A stretch of 64,000 nucleotides of DNA from Thalassobius vesicularis (lineage in GTDB: Bacteria; Pseudomonadota; Alphaproteobacteria; Rhodobacterales; Rhodobacteraceae), in NCBI RefSeq assembly GCF_004799325.1, contig NZ_SSMD01000005.1, forward strand, positions 1-64,000. Direction: 5' to 3'. Positions 24,664 through 34,967 of this stretch are shown in pieces. The notes under the pieces are model-generated. The model worked only from the letters and a program-made list of their open reading frames with translations, searched no databases and was not told the DNA's origin. A program made the translations under genes and the position numbers. The stretch's first letter is position 1. Each line of letters starts with the position of its first letter.

Positions 24664-25737
24664 TTATTGCGGGATGGTGCCTTCGATGCCTTCGACATAG
24701 AAGTTCATGCCGGCCAGGGTGCCGTCGTCTGCGGTTTCACCCTCTTTCAGCCAAACCGAGCCGTCCTGCTTGTTCAGCGGGCCGGTGAAGGGGTGGTAGG
24801 ACCCCGATGCGATCGCGTCCTTCAGCGCCAGGGCTTCGGCTTTCACGTCTGCGGGAACCGCGTCCGAGATCTCGCCGATGCCGACCATGCCTTTGCCGAT
24901 GCCGTCCCAGGTGCTGACGGTCGACCAGGTGCCGTCCATCACGGCCTTGGTGCGCTCGACGTAGTAGGGGCCCCAGTTGTCGATGATCGAGCTGATGCGC
25001 GGCATCGGCGCGTATTCACCCATGTCCGACGCCTGACCGAAGGTGTAGACGTTGCCAGCGGCCTGAGCGGCAGCCTGCGGCGCGGTCGAGTCGGTGTGCT
25101 GCAGGATCACGTCGGCGCCTTGCTCGATCAGAACCTTGGCGGCGTCGGCTTCTTTCGCAGGGTCGAACCAGGTGTAGGCCCAGACGATCTTGAACTGGAC
25201 GTCGGGGTTGACCTTTTTCGCGTGGATATAGGCCGAGTTGATGCCGCGGATCACTTCGGGGATCGGGTACGAGCCGATGTAGCCGATGATGTTCGACTTG
25301 GTCATGTGGCCTGCGATGGTGCCCTGAACGGCGCGGCCTTCGTAGAAACGGGCCGAGTAGACCGAGACGTTGTCGGCGGTCTTGTAGCCGGTGGCGTGCT
25401 CGAACTTCACGTTCGGGAATTTCTTGGCCACGTTCAGCGTCGGGTCCATGTAACCGAACGAGGTGGTAAAGATCAGGTCAGCGCCTTCCAGCGCCATCTG
25501 GGTCATCACGCGCTCGGCGTCGGGGCCTTCGGGGACGTTTTCGACGTAAACGGTTTCGACCTTGTCGCCGAATTCCTTTTCCACGGCCAGACGGCCCTGG
25601 TTGTGTTCATAGGTCCAGCCGCCATCGCCCACCGGGCCGACATAGACAAAGCCAACCTTGGTCTTGTCCTCGGCCATTGCTGCGGTCGCCAGACCCAGCG
25701 CCATGGCGGCGGTGCTCAGAAGTTTCGTCAGTTTCAT
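24664..25737 (-). CDS. BMP family ABC transporter substrate-binding protein (purine/nucleoside)
   Basis: A 357-aa periplasmic binding protein of the PnrA/BMP (basic membrane lipoprotein) family. A 22-residue signal peptide (MKLTKLLSTAAMALGLATAAMA) starts at ATG 25737, preceded by AGGGGGAAA. Family blocks include KVGFVYVGPVGDGGWTYEHN and GADLIFTTSFGYMDPTLNVA. BMP proteins bind nucleosides or purines, which fits its place after xdhABC. It is the last gene of the unit, followed by a terminator. Confidence 0.9.
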   Translation of the reverse strand: MKLTKLLSTAAMALGLATAAMAEDKTKVGFVYVGPVGDGGWTYEHNQGRLAVEKEFGDKVETVYVENVPEGPDAERVMTQMALEGADLIFTTSFGYMDPTLNVAKKFPNVKFEHATGYKTADNVSVYSARFYEGRAVQGTIAGHMTKSNIIGYIGSYPIPEVIRGINSAYIHAKKVNPDVQFKIVWAYTWFDPAKEADAAKVLIEQGADVILQHTDSTAPQAAAQAAGNVYTFGQASDMGEYAPMPRISSIIDNWGPYYVERTKAVMDGTWSTVSTWDGIGKGMVGIGEISDAVPADVKAEALALKDAIASGSYHPFTGPLNKQDGSVWLKEGETADDGTLAGMNFYVEGIEGTIPQ

Positions 25738-25777
25738 ACAGGTTTCCCCCTGGTTGCTTTCAGGTTTCAGATTGGCC

Positions 25778-26701
25778 TCAGTTCGAGGCGTGGAAGGATC
25801 GGCCAAGCGAGGCGGGCGCGCCGCTGCGGTCGGCCGACATGATCACGAGCACGAGAATGGTTATCAGATACGGCGACATTGCCAAGTACTCGACCGGGAT
25901 GGCGACGCCAGCGGCCTGCAGGTTTAGCTGCAAAACGTTGACGCCCCCGAACAGGCACGCGCCCAACAGCACGCGCCAGGGTTTCCAGCTGGCGAAGACC
26001 ACCAGCGCCAAGGCGATCCAGCCTATACCGGCGGTCATCCCCTCGGTCCATTGGGGCACGCGGATCAGGCTGATATAGGCCCCGCCCAGCCCCGCACAGG
26101 CGCCACCAAACAGGATCGCCATCACGCGGATGCGCACGACCTTGTAGCCCAGGGCGTGGGCGGCGTCGTGGTTTTCCCCCACGGCACGCAGGATCAGACC
26201 GGCGCGCGTGTATTTCAGCACGGCCCAAGTGCCCAGCGTCAGGAAAAACGCCAGATAGACCACGAAATCCTGTGTGAACAGGATCGGCCCCAGAACCGGG
26301 ATTTTCGACAGGATCGGCAGGTCCACATGCGGAAAGGCTGGCGGCTTGACCCCCTGATAGCCCTGTCCCAGCAGCGCCGACAGCCCCAGCCCAAACAGGG
26401 TCAGCGCCAGACCGGACGCTACCTGGTTTGCCAGCGCGAACTGCGTCAGCACGGCGAACAGCAGCGACAGCGTCGCGCCCCCCACCGCCGCCGCCAGCAG
26501 CCCCAACACCGGAGACCCGGTGTTCACCGAAATCGCAAACCCGCAGATCGCGCCGGTGATCATCATCCCCTCGACGCCCAGGTTCAGAACGCCGGATTTC
26601 TCCACCACCAGCTCGCCGATCGCGGCCAGCAACAGAGGCGTCGCCGCCACGATCAGAGAGGCCAGCAACAGGATCGGATTGATCGAGGATATTTCCATCA
26701 C
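25778..26701 (-). CDS. ABC transporter permease (BPD_transp_2), second subunit
   Basis: A 307-aa membrane protein with eight to nine hydrophobic segments and the branched-chain/nucleoside-type permease signature (GVLNLGVEGMMITGAICGFA, GENHDAAHALGYKVVRIRVMAILFGGACAGLGGAY). It pairs with the permease encoded just upstream, overlapping it by 4 nt. Inner membrane; part of the purine importer. Confidence 0.92.
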   Translation of the reverse strand: MMEISSINPILLLASLIVAATPLLLAAIGELVVEKSGVLNLGVEGMMITGAICGFAISVNTGSPVLGLLAAAVGGATLSLLFAVLTQFALANQVASGLALTLFGLGLSALLGQGYQGVKPPAFPHVDLPILSKIPVLGPILFTQDFVVYLAFFLTLGTWAVLKYTRAGLILRAVGENHDAAHALGYKVVRIRVMAILFGGACAGLGGAYISLIRVPQWTEGMTAGIGWIALALVVFASWKPWRVLLGACLFGGVNVLQLNLQAAGVAIPVEYLAMSPYLITILVLVIMSADRSGAPASLGRSFHASN

Positions 26702-27780
26702 GCGACCTCCTTCTTGGCGGGTTTAATGCGGAAATTGGTCAACACGTCCACGGCCAGCAGGAAGAACAGCAACATCCCCTGGAACAGCTGGATCGCCGCC
26801 GAGGGCAGGCCCATCTTCGACTGCGCGATGTCCCCTCCGATATAGGTCAGCGCCATCAGCGCGCCGGCCATCAGGATGCCAACCGGGTGCAGGCGTCCCA
26901 GAAAGGCGACGATGATCGCCGTGAAACCGTAGCCGACGTTGAAGTCGATGGTGATCTGGCCGGACGGACCCGCCACCTCGAACAGGCCTGCCAGTCCCGC
27001 CAGCGCCCCCGAGGTCCCCAGGCAGAACAGGATCAGCCGCGACGGGTTCACCCCGGCGAAACGGGCAGCGCGCGGGGCCTCTCCGGTCAGACGGATATGA
27101 AAGCCCAGCAGGTGCCGCTTCAGCAGGATATAGGCAAAGATCACTGCGATCAGTGCAGCAACAACCCCCCAATGCATGCCAGAACCGTCGATCAGATCAG
27201 CGTTATGCGCGCTGTCATACTGTTGCAGGTTGCGCGACCCCGGAAAGCCGTAGCCTTGCGGATTTTTCAACAATCCCAATGACATGGAGGCCAGAAACTG
27301 CTCGGCCACGTAAACCAACATCAGGCTGACAAGGATTTCGTTCGTACCGAACCGCACTTTCAGAACCGCCGGGATCATGGCCCAGATCAGCCCGCCAAAC
27401 GCCCCTGCGACCACCATCAGCGGAAAGATCCACCAGGCTTCCAGCGGGTAAAACGCCAGCGCCACACCCGCACCGCAGATGGCACCCATGATGTATTGCC
27501 CCTCGGCGCCAATGTTCCAGATGCCCGCGCGGAACCCCAGCGACAGCCCGATGGCGATCAGCACCAGTGGCGCGCCTTTCACCAGCAATTGCGGGCGATA
27601 GTAAAACGCGAACTCCGAGAACAACGGGTCCCAAAAGATCGTCCGGATCGCCTCCAGCGGGTCCTTGCCCAGAAAGGCGAACAGCGCCCCCCCGGCCAGC
27701 ATCGTCAGAATCACCGCCAATAGCGGCGTGGCATAGGTCCAGGCCTGCGACGGCTGCGGCCGCTTTTCCAGTCTCAGCAT
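26698..27780 (-). CDS. ABC transporter permease (BPD_transp_2), first subunit
   Basis: A 360-aa membrane protein with about nine membrane segments. Family blocks are GIWNIGAEGQYIMGAICGAG and GEAPRAARFAGVNPSRLILFCLGTSGALAGLAG. It forms a heterodimer with the next permease. A 48-nt gap separates it from the ATPase gene and contains the tail of a palindromic repeat. Confidence 0.92.
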   Translation of the reverse strand: MLRLEKRPQPSQAWTYATPLLAVILTMLAGGALFAFLGKDPLEAIRTIFWDPLFSEFAFYYRPQLLVKGAPLVLIAIGLSLGFRAGIWNIGAEGQYIMGAICGAGVALAFYPLEAWWIFPLMVVAGAFGGLIWAMIPAVLKVRFGTNEILVSLMLVYVAEQFLASMSLGLLKNPQGYGFPGSRNLQQYDSAHNADLIDGSGMHWGVVAALIAVIFAYILLKRHLLGFHIRLTGEAPRAARFAGVNPSRLILFCLGTSGALAGLAGLFEVAGPSGQITIDFNVGYGFTAIIVAFLGRLHPVGILMAGALMALTYIGGDIAQSKMGLPSAAIQLFQGMLLFFLLAVDVLTNFRIKPAKKEVA

Positions 27781-27789
27781 GGCCGCGCC

Positions 27790-27813
27790 CCCTTCTTTCT
27801 GATAAAAATACTC
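27790..27813 (-). repeat. Partial palindromic repeat (tail only)
   Basis: On the minus strand the sequence reads GAGTATTTTTATCAGAAAGA then AGG, matching the tail (GAGTATTT...CAGAAAGAA) of the copies near 48.2 and 57.9 kb but lacking the GC hairpin head. It lies between two transporter genes. Confidence 0.4.
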
Positions 27814-27828
27814 AATTCTGACAACGGA

Positions 27829-29346
27829 TTACACATGAGCGTCCTCCATGCCATGGGCGCCGCCCATCATCAGGCCGATTTCATCCACGCTCAGGCCATG
27901 TGCCGGACGTATGTCGGACAGGCGGCCTTCGTTCAGCGCGCCGAAATGGTCCGAAATCTCCATCAACTCGTCCAGGTCCTGGCTGATCACGATCACCGCC
28001 GTACCGCCCGCCGCCAGATCCAGCAGCGCCTGCCGGATCGAGGCCGCAGCCGCCGCATCGACGCCCCAGGTCGGCTGGTTCACCACCAGAACGATGGGCA
28101 GTTGCATCACCTCGCGCCCGATGACGAACTTCTGCAAGTTGCCACCCGACAGCGACCGCGCCGCATTGCCCGGCCCCGGTGTGCGCACGTCAAAACGTTT
28201 GATGATCGCCTCGGCGAACTCGCGCGTCTTGCCCCATTTGAGAAAGCCGTTCTTCTCCAACCCCTGCCGGACCGAGCCGGTCAGCAGCGCGTTTTCGGTC
28301 AGGCTCATGTCCGGGGCGGCGGCATGGCCAAGCCGTTCCTCGGGGGCCGTCAGCAGGCCCATTCGCCGCCGGGCCGTGGGGCCCAAGGTGCCGATGGGTT
28401 GCCCTTCCATCACCACCGCACCGGGGGCGGTCAGGATTTCGCCCGAAAGGGCCGCAAGCAACTCATCTTGGCCATTGCCGGCCACGCCGCCCAGCCCCAG
28501 CACTTCGCCCGAGCGCACTTTCAAGGTGATATTCTTCAGCGACGTGCCGAATTCCGACGGGGATTTCACCGACAGATCGTTCAGTTCCAGCAGGATCGGG
28601 CCCAGATCGCCGCCCTTGCGTTCGGGCACGTGCAGGCTGCTGCCAACCATCATCTCGGCCATCTCGCGGGCCGAAACCTCGCGCGGGACACAGGTGCCGA
28701 CTTTCTTGCCCAGCCTAAGGATCGTTGCGCTTTCGCACAGGGCGCGGATTTCCTCCAGCTTGTGGCTGATATAGAGGATAGCCACCCCTTCCGAGGTCAG
28801 TTTGCGCAGGGTGCGGAACAGGATTTCCACCTCTTGCGGGGTCAGAACGCTGGTCGGTTCGTCCATGATCAGTAGGCGCGGGTCTTGCAGCAGGCAGCGG
28901 ATGATTTCCACGCGCTGACGCTCGCCCGCCGACAGATCGCCCACGGTTCTGTACGGATCCAGCGGCAAACCGTACGTTTCGCTGACCTCTTTGATCCGCG
29001 CGGCCAGGTCGCGCATCTTGGGCGGATGCTCCATCCCAAGGGCAATGTTCTCGGCCACGTTCAGCGCCTCGAACAGCGAAAAATGCTGGAACACCATCGC
29101 CACGCCCGAGGCCCGCGCCACCCGCGGTTCAGCCGGTGCATAGGGCGCGCCGCGCAGGGTCATCGTGCCGGTGTCGGGCTTGACCAGCCCGTAGATCATC
29201 TTGACCAGCGTGGATTTCCCCGCGCCGTTTTCCCCCAGCAGGGCGTGGACCTCGCCCTCGCGGATATCAAAGGAAACGTCGCTGTTCGCGACGACCCCTG
29301 GATAGGCCTTGGTCAGGCCCCGTATCGACAAAAGAGTCCCCGTCAC
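27829..29346 (-). CDS. ABC transporter ATPase, double nucleotide-binding domain
   Basis: A 505-aa sugar/nucleoside-type ABC ATPase with two fused domains. Domain 1 has Walker A GENGAGKST (about residue 38), signature LSAGERQRVEI and Walker B LLIMDEPTSVLTP. Domain 2 has a degenerate Walker A (GGVAGNGQDE) and signature LSGGNLQKFVIGRE, as usual in this family. It starts with GTG at 29346, overlapping the xdhC stop as GTGA, so the transporter is translationally joined to the xanthine dehydrogenase genes. Confidence 0.94.
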   Translation of the reverse strand: MTGTLLSIRGLTKAYPGVVANSDVSFDIREGEVHALLGENGAGKSTLVKMIYGLVKPDTGTMTLRGAPYAPAEPRVARASGVAMVFQHFSLFEALNVAENIALGMEHPPKMRDLAARIKEVSETYGLPLDPYRTVGDLSAGERQRVEIIRCLLQDPRLLIMDEPTSVLTPQEVEILFRTLRKLTSEGVAILYISHKLEEIRALCESATILRLGKKVGTCVPREVSAREMAEMMVGSSLHVPERKGGDLGPILLELNDLSVKSPSEFGTSLKNITLKVRSGEVLGLGGVAGNGQDELLAALSGEILTAPGAVVMEGQPIGTLGPTARRRMGLLTAPEERLGHAAAPDMSLTENALLTGSVRQGLEKNGFLKWGKTREFAEAIIKRFDVRTPGPGNAARSLSGGNLQKFVIGREVMQLPIVLVVNQPTWGVDAAAAASIRQALLDLAAGGTAVIVISQDLDELMEISDHFGALNEGRLSDIRPAHGLSVDEIGLMMGGAHGMEDAHV

Positions 29347-30278
29347 CCTGTTTTTTCCTTGTATTGAGGGGTCTTGCGCCCCTTTTCCAGCAGTATCGCA
29401 CCTGCGACGCTAATCGCAATGGCCTGAGGATGTTTCCCTAACGACGGATCGCCGATGGGGCAGTCTATGCGCGCAATGCTTTCCGAAGCGTGACCCAACG
29501 CGGCCAGACGGCTGCGAAACCGCGCCCATTTGGTTTGAGAGCCGATCAGCCCGCAGCGCGCAAAGCCCCGTTGCAGCAGGGCGTGGCACAGCTCCAGGTC
29601 CAGCGCATGGGAATAGGTCAGGATCAGGTGCTGTGCGTTATGCGGCGCGTGTTGCGCCAGCAACGCAGGCTGAGCGGCGGGTAGGGCGGTAACGCCCGGC
29701 GCAATCCGCTCGGGAAACCGCTCTGGCGCGGTATCAACCCAGATGATCGCCAGATCGGGCAGCGGTGCCAGCACATCGACCATCGCGCGACCGACATGGC
29801 CCGCGCCCCAGATCCACAGCGGGGTTTCGGGGTGATGCACCGGCTCCACCATCCAGCCCTGAATCAGCTGCGCCTCTGGGGGCTGCCCTTGCGCGCGGGC
29901 CCGCGCCAGCAGGCGCTTCACGGCCAGCGGCATCTCCGATCCATCCGTGCTGCGTGCGATCACATCCTGACCCAATTTGGCCACCCGCGCCGCGTCGTAA
30001 ACCTCGCGCAAGAGCGTGATCCGTCCGCCGCAACACTGCCCCATCTCGGGCCCCAGCGCATGGGTGCTCAGCCGGTCCGTTCCCGGCCCACGCGCCTCCT
30101 GCGCCGCCATGAATTCCAACGCGCCGCCGCCGATCGTACCCGATTGCCCACCATCCCAGACCAGCATCGCGGCCCCAACCTCACGCGGGCTGGACCCCTC
30201 GATCCGAGCGATCACAACGCGCGCCACCCGGCCATGCACCGCCACGGCGGCCTGCAATCCGTCAAGATCAAACCCCAT
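29343..30278 (-). CDS. xdhC: Xanthine dehydrogenase accessory protein
   Basis: A 311-aa XdhC/CoxI protein that inserts the sulfurated molybdenum cofactor into xanthine dehydrogenase. The XdhC_CoxI domain has RIEGSSPREVGAAMLV and SGTIGGGALEF; PEMGQCCGGRITLL carries the conserved double Cys that binds the cofactor; WIWGAGHVGRAMVDVLAPLP is the C-terminal Rossmann domain. The ATG at 30278 overlaps the xdhB end by 11 nt; the frame stays open further upstream but inside xdhB. Confidence 0.94.
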   Translation of the reverse strand: MGFDLDGLQAAVAVHGRVARVVIARIEGSSPREVGAAMLVWDGGQSGTIGGGALEFMAAQEARGPGTDRLSTHALGPEMGQCCGGRITLLREVYDAARVAKLGQDVIARSTDGSEMPLAVKRLLARARAQGQPPEAQLIQGWMVEPVHHPETPLWIWGAGHVGRAMVDVLAPLPDLAIIWVDTAPERFPERIAPGVTALPAAQPALLAQHAPHNAQHLILTYSHALDLELCHALLQRGFARCGLIGSQTKWARFRSRLAALGHASESIARIDCPIGDPSLGKHPQAIAISVAGAILLEKGRKTPQYKEKTG

Positions 30279-32601
30279 CGCGCAGCCTCCCGATGGCGCG
30301 AAGGACCTGCTCGGCCGTCGCGGGCGCATCCAGCGCGGGATAGCCCGCACCGCAAGCCGCCACCGCATCGGACAGCGCCAGCCAAGCAGAAATTCCCAGC
30401 ATGAACGGCGGCTCACCCACTGCTTTCGAGCGGTAAATCGTTTCCTCGACATTGCGCCCATCCCAGAGCGCCACGTTGAACACCTCGGGCTGATCCGAAA
30501 ACGCCGGGATCTTGTAGGTCGAAGGCGCATGGGTGCGCAGCCGCCCCTTGTCGTCCCATACCAATTCCTCGGTCGTCAGCCAGCCCGCACCCTGCACATA
30601 TCCGCCCTCGATCTGGCCAATATCCAGCGCCGGGTTCAGCGAGGCCCCGGCATCATGCAGCACATCAGCCCGCAAGATACGGTTTTCGCCAGTCAGCGTG
30701 TCCACGATCACCTCTGTCACCGCCGCGCCATAGGCGAAATAGAAGAACGGCCGCCCCTCGCCTTTGATGCGGTCCCAGGCCAGCTTCGGCGTCTTGTAAA
30801 ACCCGGTGGCCGACAGGCTGATGCGGTTCTCGTAGCACAGCTTGGCAGCAGCCTCGAAACTCAACTCCTGCGAACCCGCTCGCACCTTGCCGTCTACAAA
30901 CTCAACCGCCTCAGCCCCGAAATACCCGGCCAGAAACGCGGCCATCCGATCCCGGATCTTATCGCAGGCCGCCTTGACCGCCATCCCGTTCAGATCCGAT
31001 CCGGACGAGGCCGCCGTCGCCGAGGTATTCGGCACCTTCGACGTATCCGTCGCGGTGATCCGCACCGCTCCCATGCCGACACCAAACCGGCTGGCCGCAA
31101 CCTGAGCCACCTTCTGGAACAGCCCTTGGCCCATCTCGGTCCCGCCATGGTTCAGATGGATCGAGCCATCCTGATACACATGCACCAACGCCCCAGCCTG
31201 GTTCAAATGCGTCAACGTAAAGGAAATCCCGAACTTCACCGGGCTGAACGCAATTCCCTTCTTCAACACAGGGTTAGTTGCGTTCCATTCGGCCACTGCC
31301 GCCCGCCGCCCCGCATAGTCCGAGCTTTCCAGCAACTGCGCCGTTAGCCCATGGAGCACGAAATCCTCGACTGGCTGGCCATAGGGCGTGCAATTGTCCT
31401 TCTTCTTTTCCAAAATATCCCGGGGGGAGGCCGCAGGCCGGGGGGCAGCGCCCCCCTCGACCGCGTCGTAATAGTTCCGCTGGCGCAACTCGACCGGGTC
31501 CAGCCCCAGATCATGCGCGACGTGATCCATCACCCTCTCGATCCCGACCATCCCCTGCGGCCCACCGAACCCGCGATAGGCGGTGGCGCTTTGGGTGTTG
31601 GTCTTCAGCCGGTGGCTTTCGATCCGCACATGCGGCAGGTAATAGGCGTTGTCGGCATGCAGCATCGCCCGGTCGGCCACGGGCAGCGTCAAATCCTGTG
31701 CCCATCCGCCGCGCGTCAGTTGCACGAACTCGACCCCGTGGATCAGCCCGTCCTCGTCAAAGCCCACCCGATAGGAAATCCGGAAATCGTGCCGCTTGCC
31801 GGTGACGATCATATCGTCATCCCGATCATAGCGCATCTTGCAGGGCTTGCCGGTCAGGCGCGCGGCCACGGCACAGGCGCAGGCCAGCGCGTTGCCCTGA
31901 CTTTCCTTGCCGCCGAACCCGCCACCCATGCGGCGCGTCTCGACCCGGACCATGTGCATCGGGACGCCAATCGCCTCGGCCACCTTGTGCTGGATCTCGG
32001 TCGGGTGCTGGGTCGAGCTGTGGACCAGCATGTCCCCGTCTTCACCCGGCAGTGCGGCAGCGGCCTGACCCTCCAGATAGAAATGCTCCTGTCCGCCCAG
32101 TTCCAGCACGCCCGCAACCACGCGCGGGGCAGCGGCAATTGCAGCCGCAGCATCGCCCCGGGTGTAGATCCGCGGCCCATCCTCGAACCGGCTATTTGCT
32201 GCCAGCGCCTGATCAATCGTCAGCAAAGGCGCGGATTCTTCATACGAGATCACCGCCTTGCGTGCGGCCTTGCGGGCGGCAAGATGGGAGCGTGCGATTA
32301 CCAGAAACACCGGTTGTCCGACATAATGCACGGTCCCGTCGGACAAGAGAGGCTCATCATGAGCCGATGGGGAAACATCGTTGGAAAAGGGCAGGTCCTC
32401 GGCTGTCAGCACCGCCACCACGTCTGGGGCAGTGCGCACATCCGACAGGTCCATCGCCGCGATCCGGCCCGCCGCGACGGTCGACAGGCCAAAGGCCAGA
32501 TGCAGCGCACCCGCAGGCAGGGGGATGTCATCCACATAGCGCGCCTGACCCGTCACATGCAGGCGGGCGGCATCATGGGGCAGGGGTTTCGACACGCTCA
32601 T
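30268..32601 (-). CDS. xdhB: Xanthine dehydrogenase molybdopterin-binding subunit
   Basis: A 777-aa large subunit that oxidises hypoxanthine and xanthine to urate at the Mo centre. It has the N-terminal a/b hammerhead ([21 protein letters not shown]) and Mo-cofactor blocks [41 protein letters not shown] and [20 protein letters not shown]. The C-terminus carries [16 protein letters not shown], containing the catalytic Glu. Residues about 383-401 are encoded by an inserted palindromic repeat (31399-31456) that keeps the frame open. Its ATG overlaps the xdhA stop. Confidence 0.95.
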   Translation of the reverse strand: MSVSKPLPHDAARLHVTGQARYVDDIPLPAGALHLAFGLSTVAAGRIAAMDLSDVRTAPDVVAVLTAEDLPFSNDVSPSAHDEPLLSDGTVHYVGQPVFLVIARSHLAARKAARKAVISYEESAPLLTIDQALAANSRFEDGPRIYTRGDAAAAIAAAPRVVAGVLELGGQEHFYLEGQAAAALPGEDGDMLVHSSTQHPTEIQHKVAEAIGVPMHMVRVETRRMGGGFGGKESQGNALACACAVAARLTGKPCKMRYDRDDDMIVTGKRHDFRISYRVGFDEDGLIHGVEFVQLTRGGWAQDLTLPVADRAMLHADNAYYLPHVRIESHRLKTNTQSATAYRGFGGPQGMVGIERVMDHVAHDLGLDPVELRQRNYYDAVEGGAAPRPAASPRDILEKKKDNCTPYGQPVEDFVLHGLTAQLLESSDYAGRRAAVAEWNATNPVLKKGIAFSPVKFGISFTLTHLNQAGALVHVYQDGSIHLNHGGTEMGQGLFQKVAQVAASRFGVGMGAVRITATDTSKVPNTSATAASSGSDLNGMAVKAACDKIRDRMAAFLAGYFGAEAVEFVDGKVRAGSQELSFEAAAKLCYENRISLSATGFYKTPKLAWDRIKGEGRPFFYFAYGAAVTEVIVDTLTGENRILRADVLHDAGASLNPALDIGQIEGGYVQGAGWLTTEELVWDDKGRLRTHAPSTYKIPAFSDQPEVFNVALWDGRNVEETIYRSKAVGEPPFMLGISAWLALSDAVAACGAGYPALDAPATAEQVLRAIGRLRDGV
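31399..31456 (-). repeat. Palindromic repeat copy B, inside xdhB
   Basis: On the minus strand it reads GGGGGGCGCTGCCCCCC, a short inner hairpin GGCCTGCGGCC, CCCCCCGGGATATTTT, then AAAAGAAGAAG, the same module as 18527-18587. It is translated as [20 protein letters not shown], in a loop between the RQRNYYD and [10 protein letters not shown] segments. Confidence 0.8.
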
Positions 32602-33971
32602 GCCCGCACCTCCTGTACATTGGTGGCTGCACCCAAATCCTCAAGGAAATATCGGCTCAGCATGTTGCGCGCGGTTTCCAGACGGTAGGCGGCCGAGGCG
32701 CGCATGTCCGACATCGGGGTGAAGTCCTGCTCCCACGCGTCCCAGGCGGCGGCGATGGTGTCGTCGCTCCAGGCCTGGCCGGTCAGCGCGGCCTCGACAT
32801 GGGTGGCGCGTTTGGGCGTGCCAGCCATGCCCCCGAATGCAATACGGGCCTCGGTGACGGTGCCGTCAGTGACGGTGATGCTGAAGCACCCGCAAACGGC
32901 CGAAATGTCCTGATCAAACCGCTTCGACAGTTTGTAACATTTCAGCCGGTCGGGCTGTTTGGGGATGCTGACGGCCTCGACAAACTCACCGGGCTGGCGG
33001 TCCTGTTTGCCATAGGCCAGGAAATAGTCCTGCAGTGGCACCTGACGGCGGGTGTCTGCGTGGCGCAGGTGCAGCGTGGCCCCCAGCGCGATCAGCGCAG
33101 GCGGGCCGTCCCCGATGGGCGAGCCGTTGGCGATGTTGCCGCCGATCGTTGCCGCAGCCCGCACCTGGGCCGAGCCATAGCGGCGCAGCATCTTGCCCAG
33201 CGAGGGGTGCAATTCGTCCATCAGAGGGATCAACCGGGCAACGGTGACACCCGCGCCGATGGTGATCGCGTCGTCGGTCTCGGTGATCTGTTGCAGATCG
33301 GTGCAGCGATTGAGGAAGGCCACCTGCTTGAGCTCGCGCAGCTGCTTGGTGACCCACAGGCCGACGTCGGTCGCACCAGCGATCAGCGTGGCCTTGGGGT
33401 GGTTCGCGTACCAGTCGGCCAAAGCGTCGGCTGTTTCGGGCTGAACAACCTCGCCCGCCGCATTGGGGGCCGCATCGGGCAGGCGGAACGCCTTCAGGTG
33501 GGATGGAACCTGCGCCGCTTCGGCAGATTTGGCTGCGCGCAGAATGGGGGCGTAGCCGGTGCACCGGCACAGGTTGCCGGCCAGCGCGGTGGCGTGGTCC
33601 GTCTCGCCGTTCAGATGCGACGTCGCCATCGAGGCGATGAACCCCGGTGTGCAGAACCCGCACTGGCTGCCGTGATGGTCGATCATCGCCTGCTGGACCG
33701 GGTGCAATTCGCCCAGCGGAGAGGCCATCCCCTCGACCGTGCGAATGGATTTGCCGTTCAGTTGGGGCAGGAAAAGAATGCACGCGTTCTGCGCCCGGTT
33801 GCCCGCGTCATCCTGAACCATGACGGTGCAGGCGCCGCAGTCGCCCTCGTTGCATCCTTCCTTGGTACCGGTCAGTCCGCGTTCGGTTCGCAGCCAGTCG
33901 AGCAACGTGATCATCGGGGACACATCGCGCAACTCCACGCTCTCTCCGTTCAGAAGAAAGGTGACATCCAT
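32598..33971 (-). CDS. xdhA: Xanthine dehydrogenase small subunit (2Fe-2S and FAD)
   Basis: A 457-aa subunit carrying electrons from the Mo centre to FAD/NAD. The plant-type [2Fe-2S] site is [12 protein letters not shown] and the following Cys; the second [2Fe-2S] domain has CGFCTPGF and CRCTGYAPI. The FAD-binding domain includes [16 protein letters not shown] and [20 protein letters not shown]. It is the first gene of the unit; the upstream 50 nt contain no recognised operator. Confidence 0.95.
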   Translation of the reverse strand: MDVTFLLNGESVELRDVSPMITLLDWLRTERGLTGTKEGCNEGDCGACTVMVQDDAGNRAQNACILFLPQLNGKSIRTVEGMASPLGELHPVQQAMIDHHGSQCGFCTPGFIASMATSHLNGETDHATALAGNLCRCTGYAPILRAAKSAEAAQVPSHLKAFRLPDAAPNAAGEVVQPETADALADWYANHPKATLIAGATDVGLWVTKQLRELKQVAFLNRCTDLQQITETDDAITIGAGVTVARLIPLMDELHPSLGKMLRRYGSAQVRAAATIGGNIANGSPIGDGPPALIALGATLHLRHADTRRQVPLQDYFLAYGKQDRQPGEFVEAVSIPKQPDRLKCYKLSKRFDQDISAVCGCFSITVTDGTVTEARIAFGGMAGTPKRATHVEAALTGQAWSDDTIAAAWDAWEQDFTPMSDMRASAAYRLETARNMLSRYFLEDLGAATNVQEVRA

Positions 33972-34179
33972 GTAAATAGACCCGCCGCCTTACCGATGTG
34001 TTTGCCTTTGTGACCCGTCTTCGATGCGGCGTAGAAAACGGGCAGGCCCCTGTTGGTTTCAGTCAGGAAAGCCCGGTTTTGACCTTTTGGCAAGAAAAAC
34101 TCATGCGCCGATGATTGCGTTTGGGGCAAATGCCCGGATTATGGGCAACCAGTTTGGCACCAGGTATTGCGGGGTCACG

Positions 34180-34962
34180 ATGCTGATTTGGATAAACATC
34201 GCTGTCATCATTCTGGGTGGCGCAGCTTTTTTGCAATCGCGGCGGGTGCGGTCGCAGGTGCGGGGCCTGACCGCACAATTGGGCCGCTCGGATGGGGTGA
34301 TCCGTTCTGATCTGCCCGAAGAAGTCCGCAGTTTTGCAATACGTTGCGGGGCGACGGGCGACAAACGCCTTGTCCGCTACAGCCAGTCCACCGAGATGGA
34401 GCTGAAACCCGGAGCAGGCTGGCAGCCCTACGCTGCCAGTCAATGGGTGGATGTGGTCGAGGCCGGTTTCGTCTGGCTTGCGCGCCAGATGCGCTGGGGG
34501 GTGGCAACCGTTCAGGTCATCGACACATATGTGCGCGGGCAGGGGCTGTTGATCGCGTGGCTTCTGGGGCTGGTCCGCGTGGCCCGCGCCGAAGGAGCGG
34601 AGATGAACCGCGCCGAAGCAATGCGCTATCTGGCCGAGCTGCCCTGGGCACCTGACGCGATTCTCTCGAACCCCAGCCTGCGCTGGACGGTGCTGGGGGG
34701 CGACCGGTGGCAGGTGGCGCTGGGCGAGGTGCAGGTCACATTCATGCTCAACGCAAACGGTGATATCCAAGAGGTGCACGCCAACGATCGCCCCTCGCTG
34801 GAGGGGGGGAAGACGGTGTTGCGGCAATGGCGGGGCATCTTTGGCGATTACGGCTGGATCGGCGGCCGCCGCATCCCGCTGACGGCCGAGGTTGGCTATA
34901 TCGTGGATGGCGCCTACGCCCCCTATTTCCGAGGGCGTATCACCGATTATGCCTTGCGCTGA
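34180..34962 (+). CDS. DUF6544-like membrane-anchored protein
   Basis: A 260-aa protein with one N-terminal membrane segment (MLIWINIAVIILGGAAF). The body resembles the DUF6544/DUF6920 family (RYSQSTEMELKPGAGWQPYAASQ, EGAEMNRAEAMRYLAELPWAPDAIL), whose function is unknown. The ATG at 34180 is chosen because it begins the membrane helix and follows GGGG; the frame is open to 34024. It is convergent with the TauE-like gene, 5 nt apart. Confidence 0.7.
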   Translation: MLIWINIAVIILGGAAFLQSRRVRSQVRGLTAQLGRSDGVIRSDLPEEVRSFAIRCGATGDKRLVRYSQSTEMELKPGAGWQPYAASQWVDVVEAGFVWLARQMRWGVATVQVIDTYVRGQGLLIAWLLGLVRVARAEGAEMNRAEAMRYLAELPWAPDAILSNPSLRWTVLGGDRWQVALGEVQVTFMLNANGDIQEVHANDRPSLEGGKTVLRQWRGIFGDYGWIGGRRIPLTAEVGYIVDGAYAPYFRGRITDYALR

Positions 34963-34967
34963 CCGGA

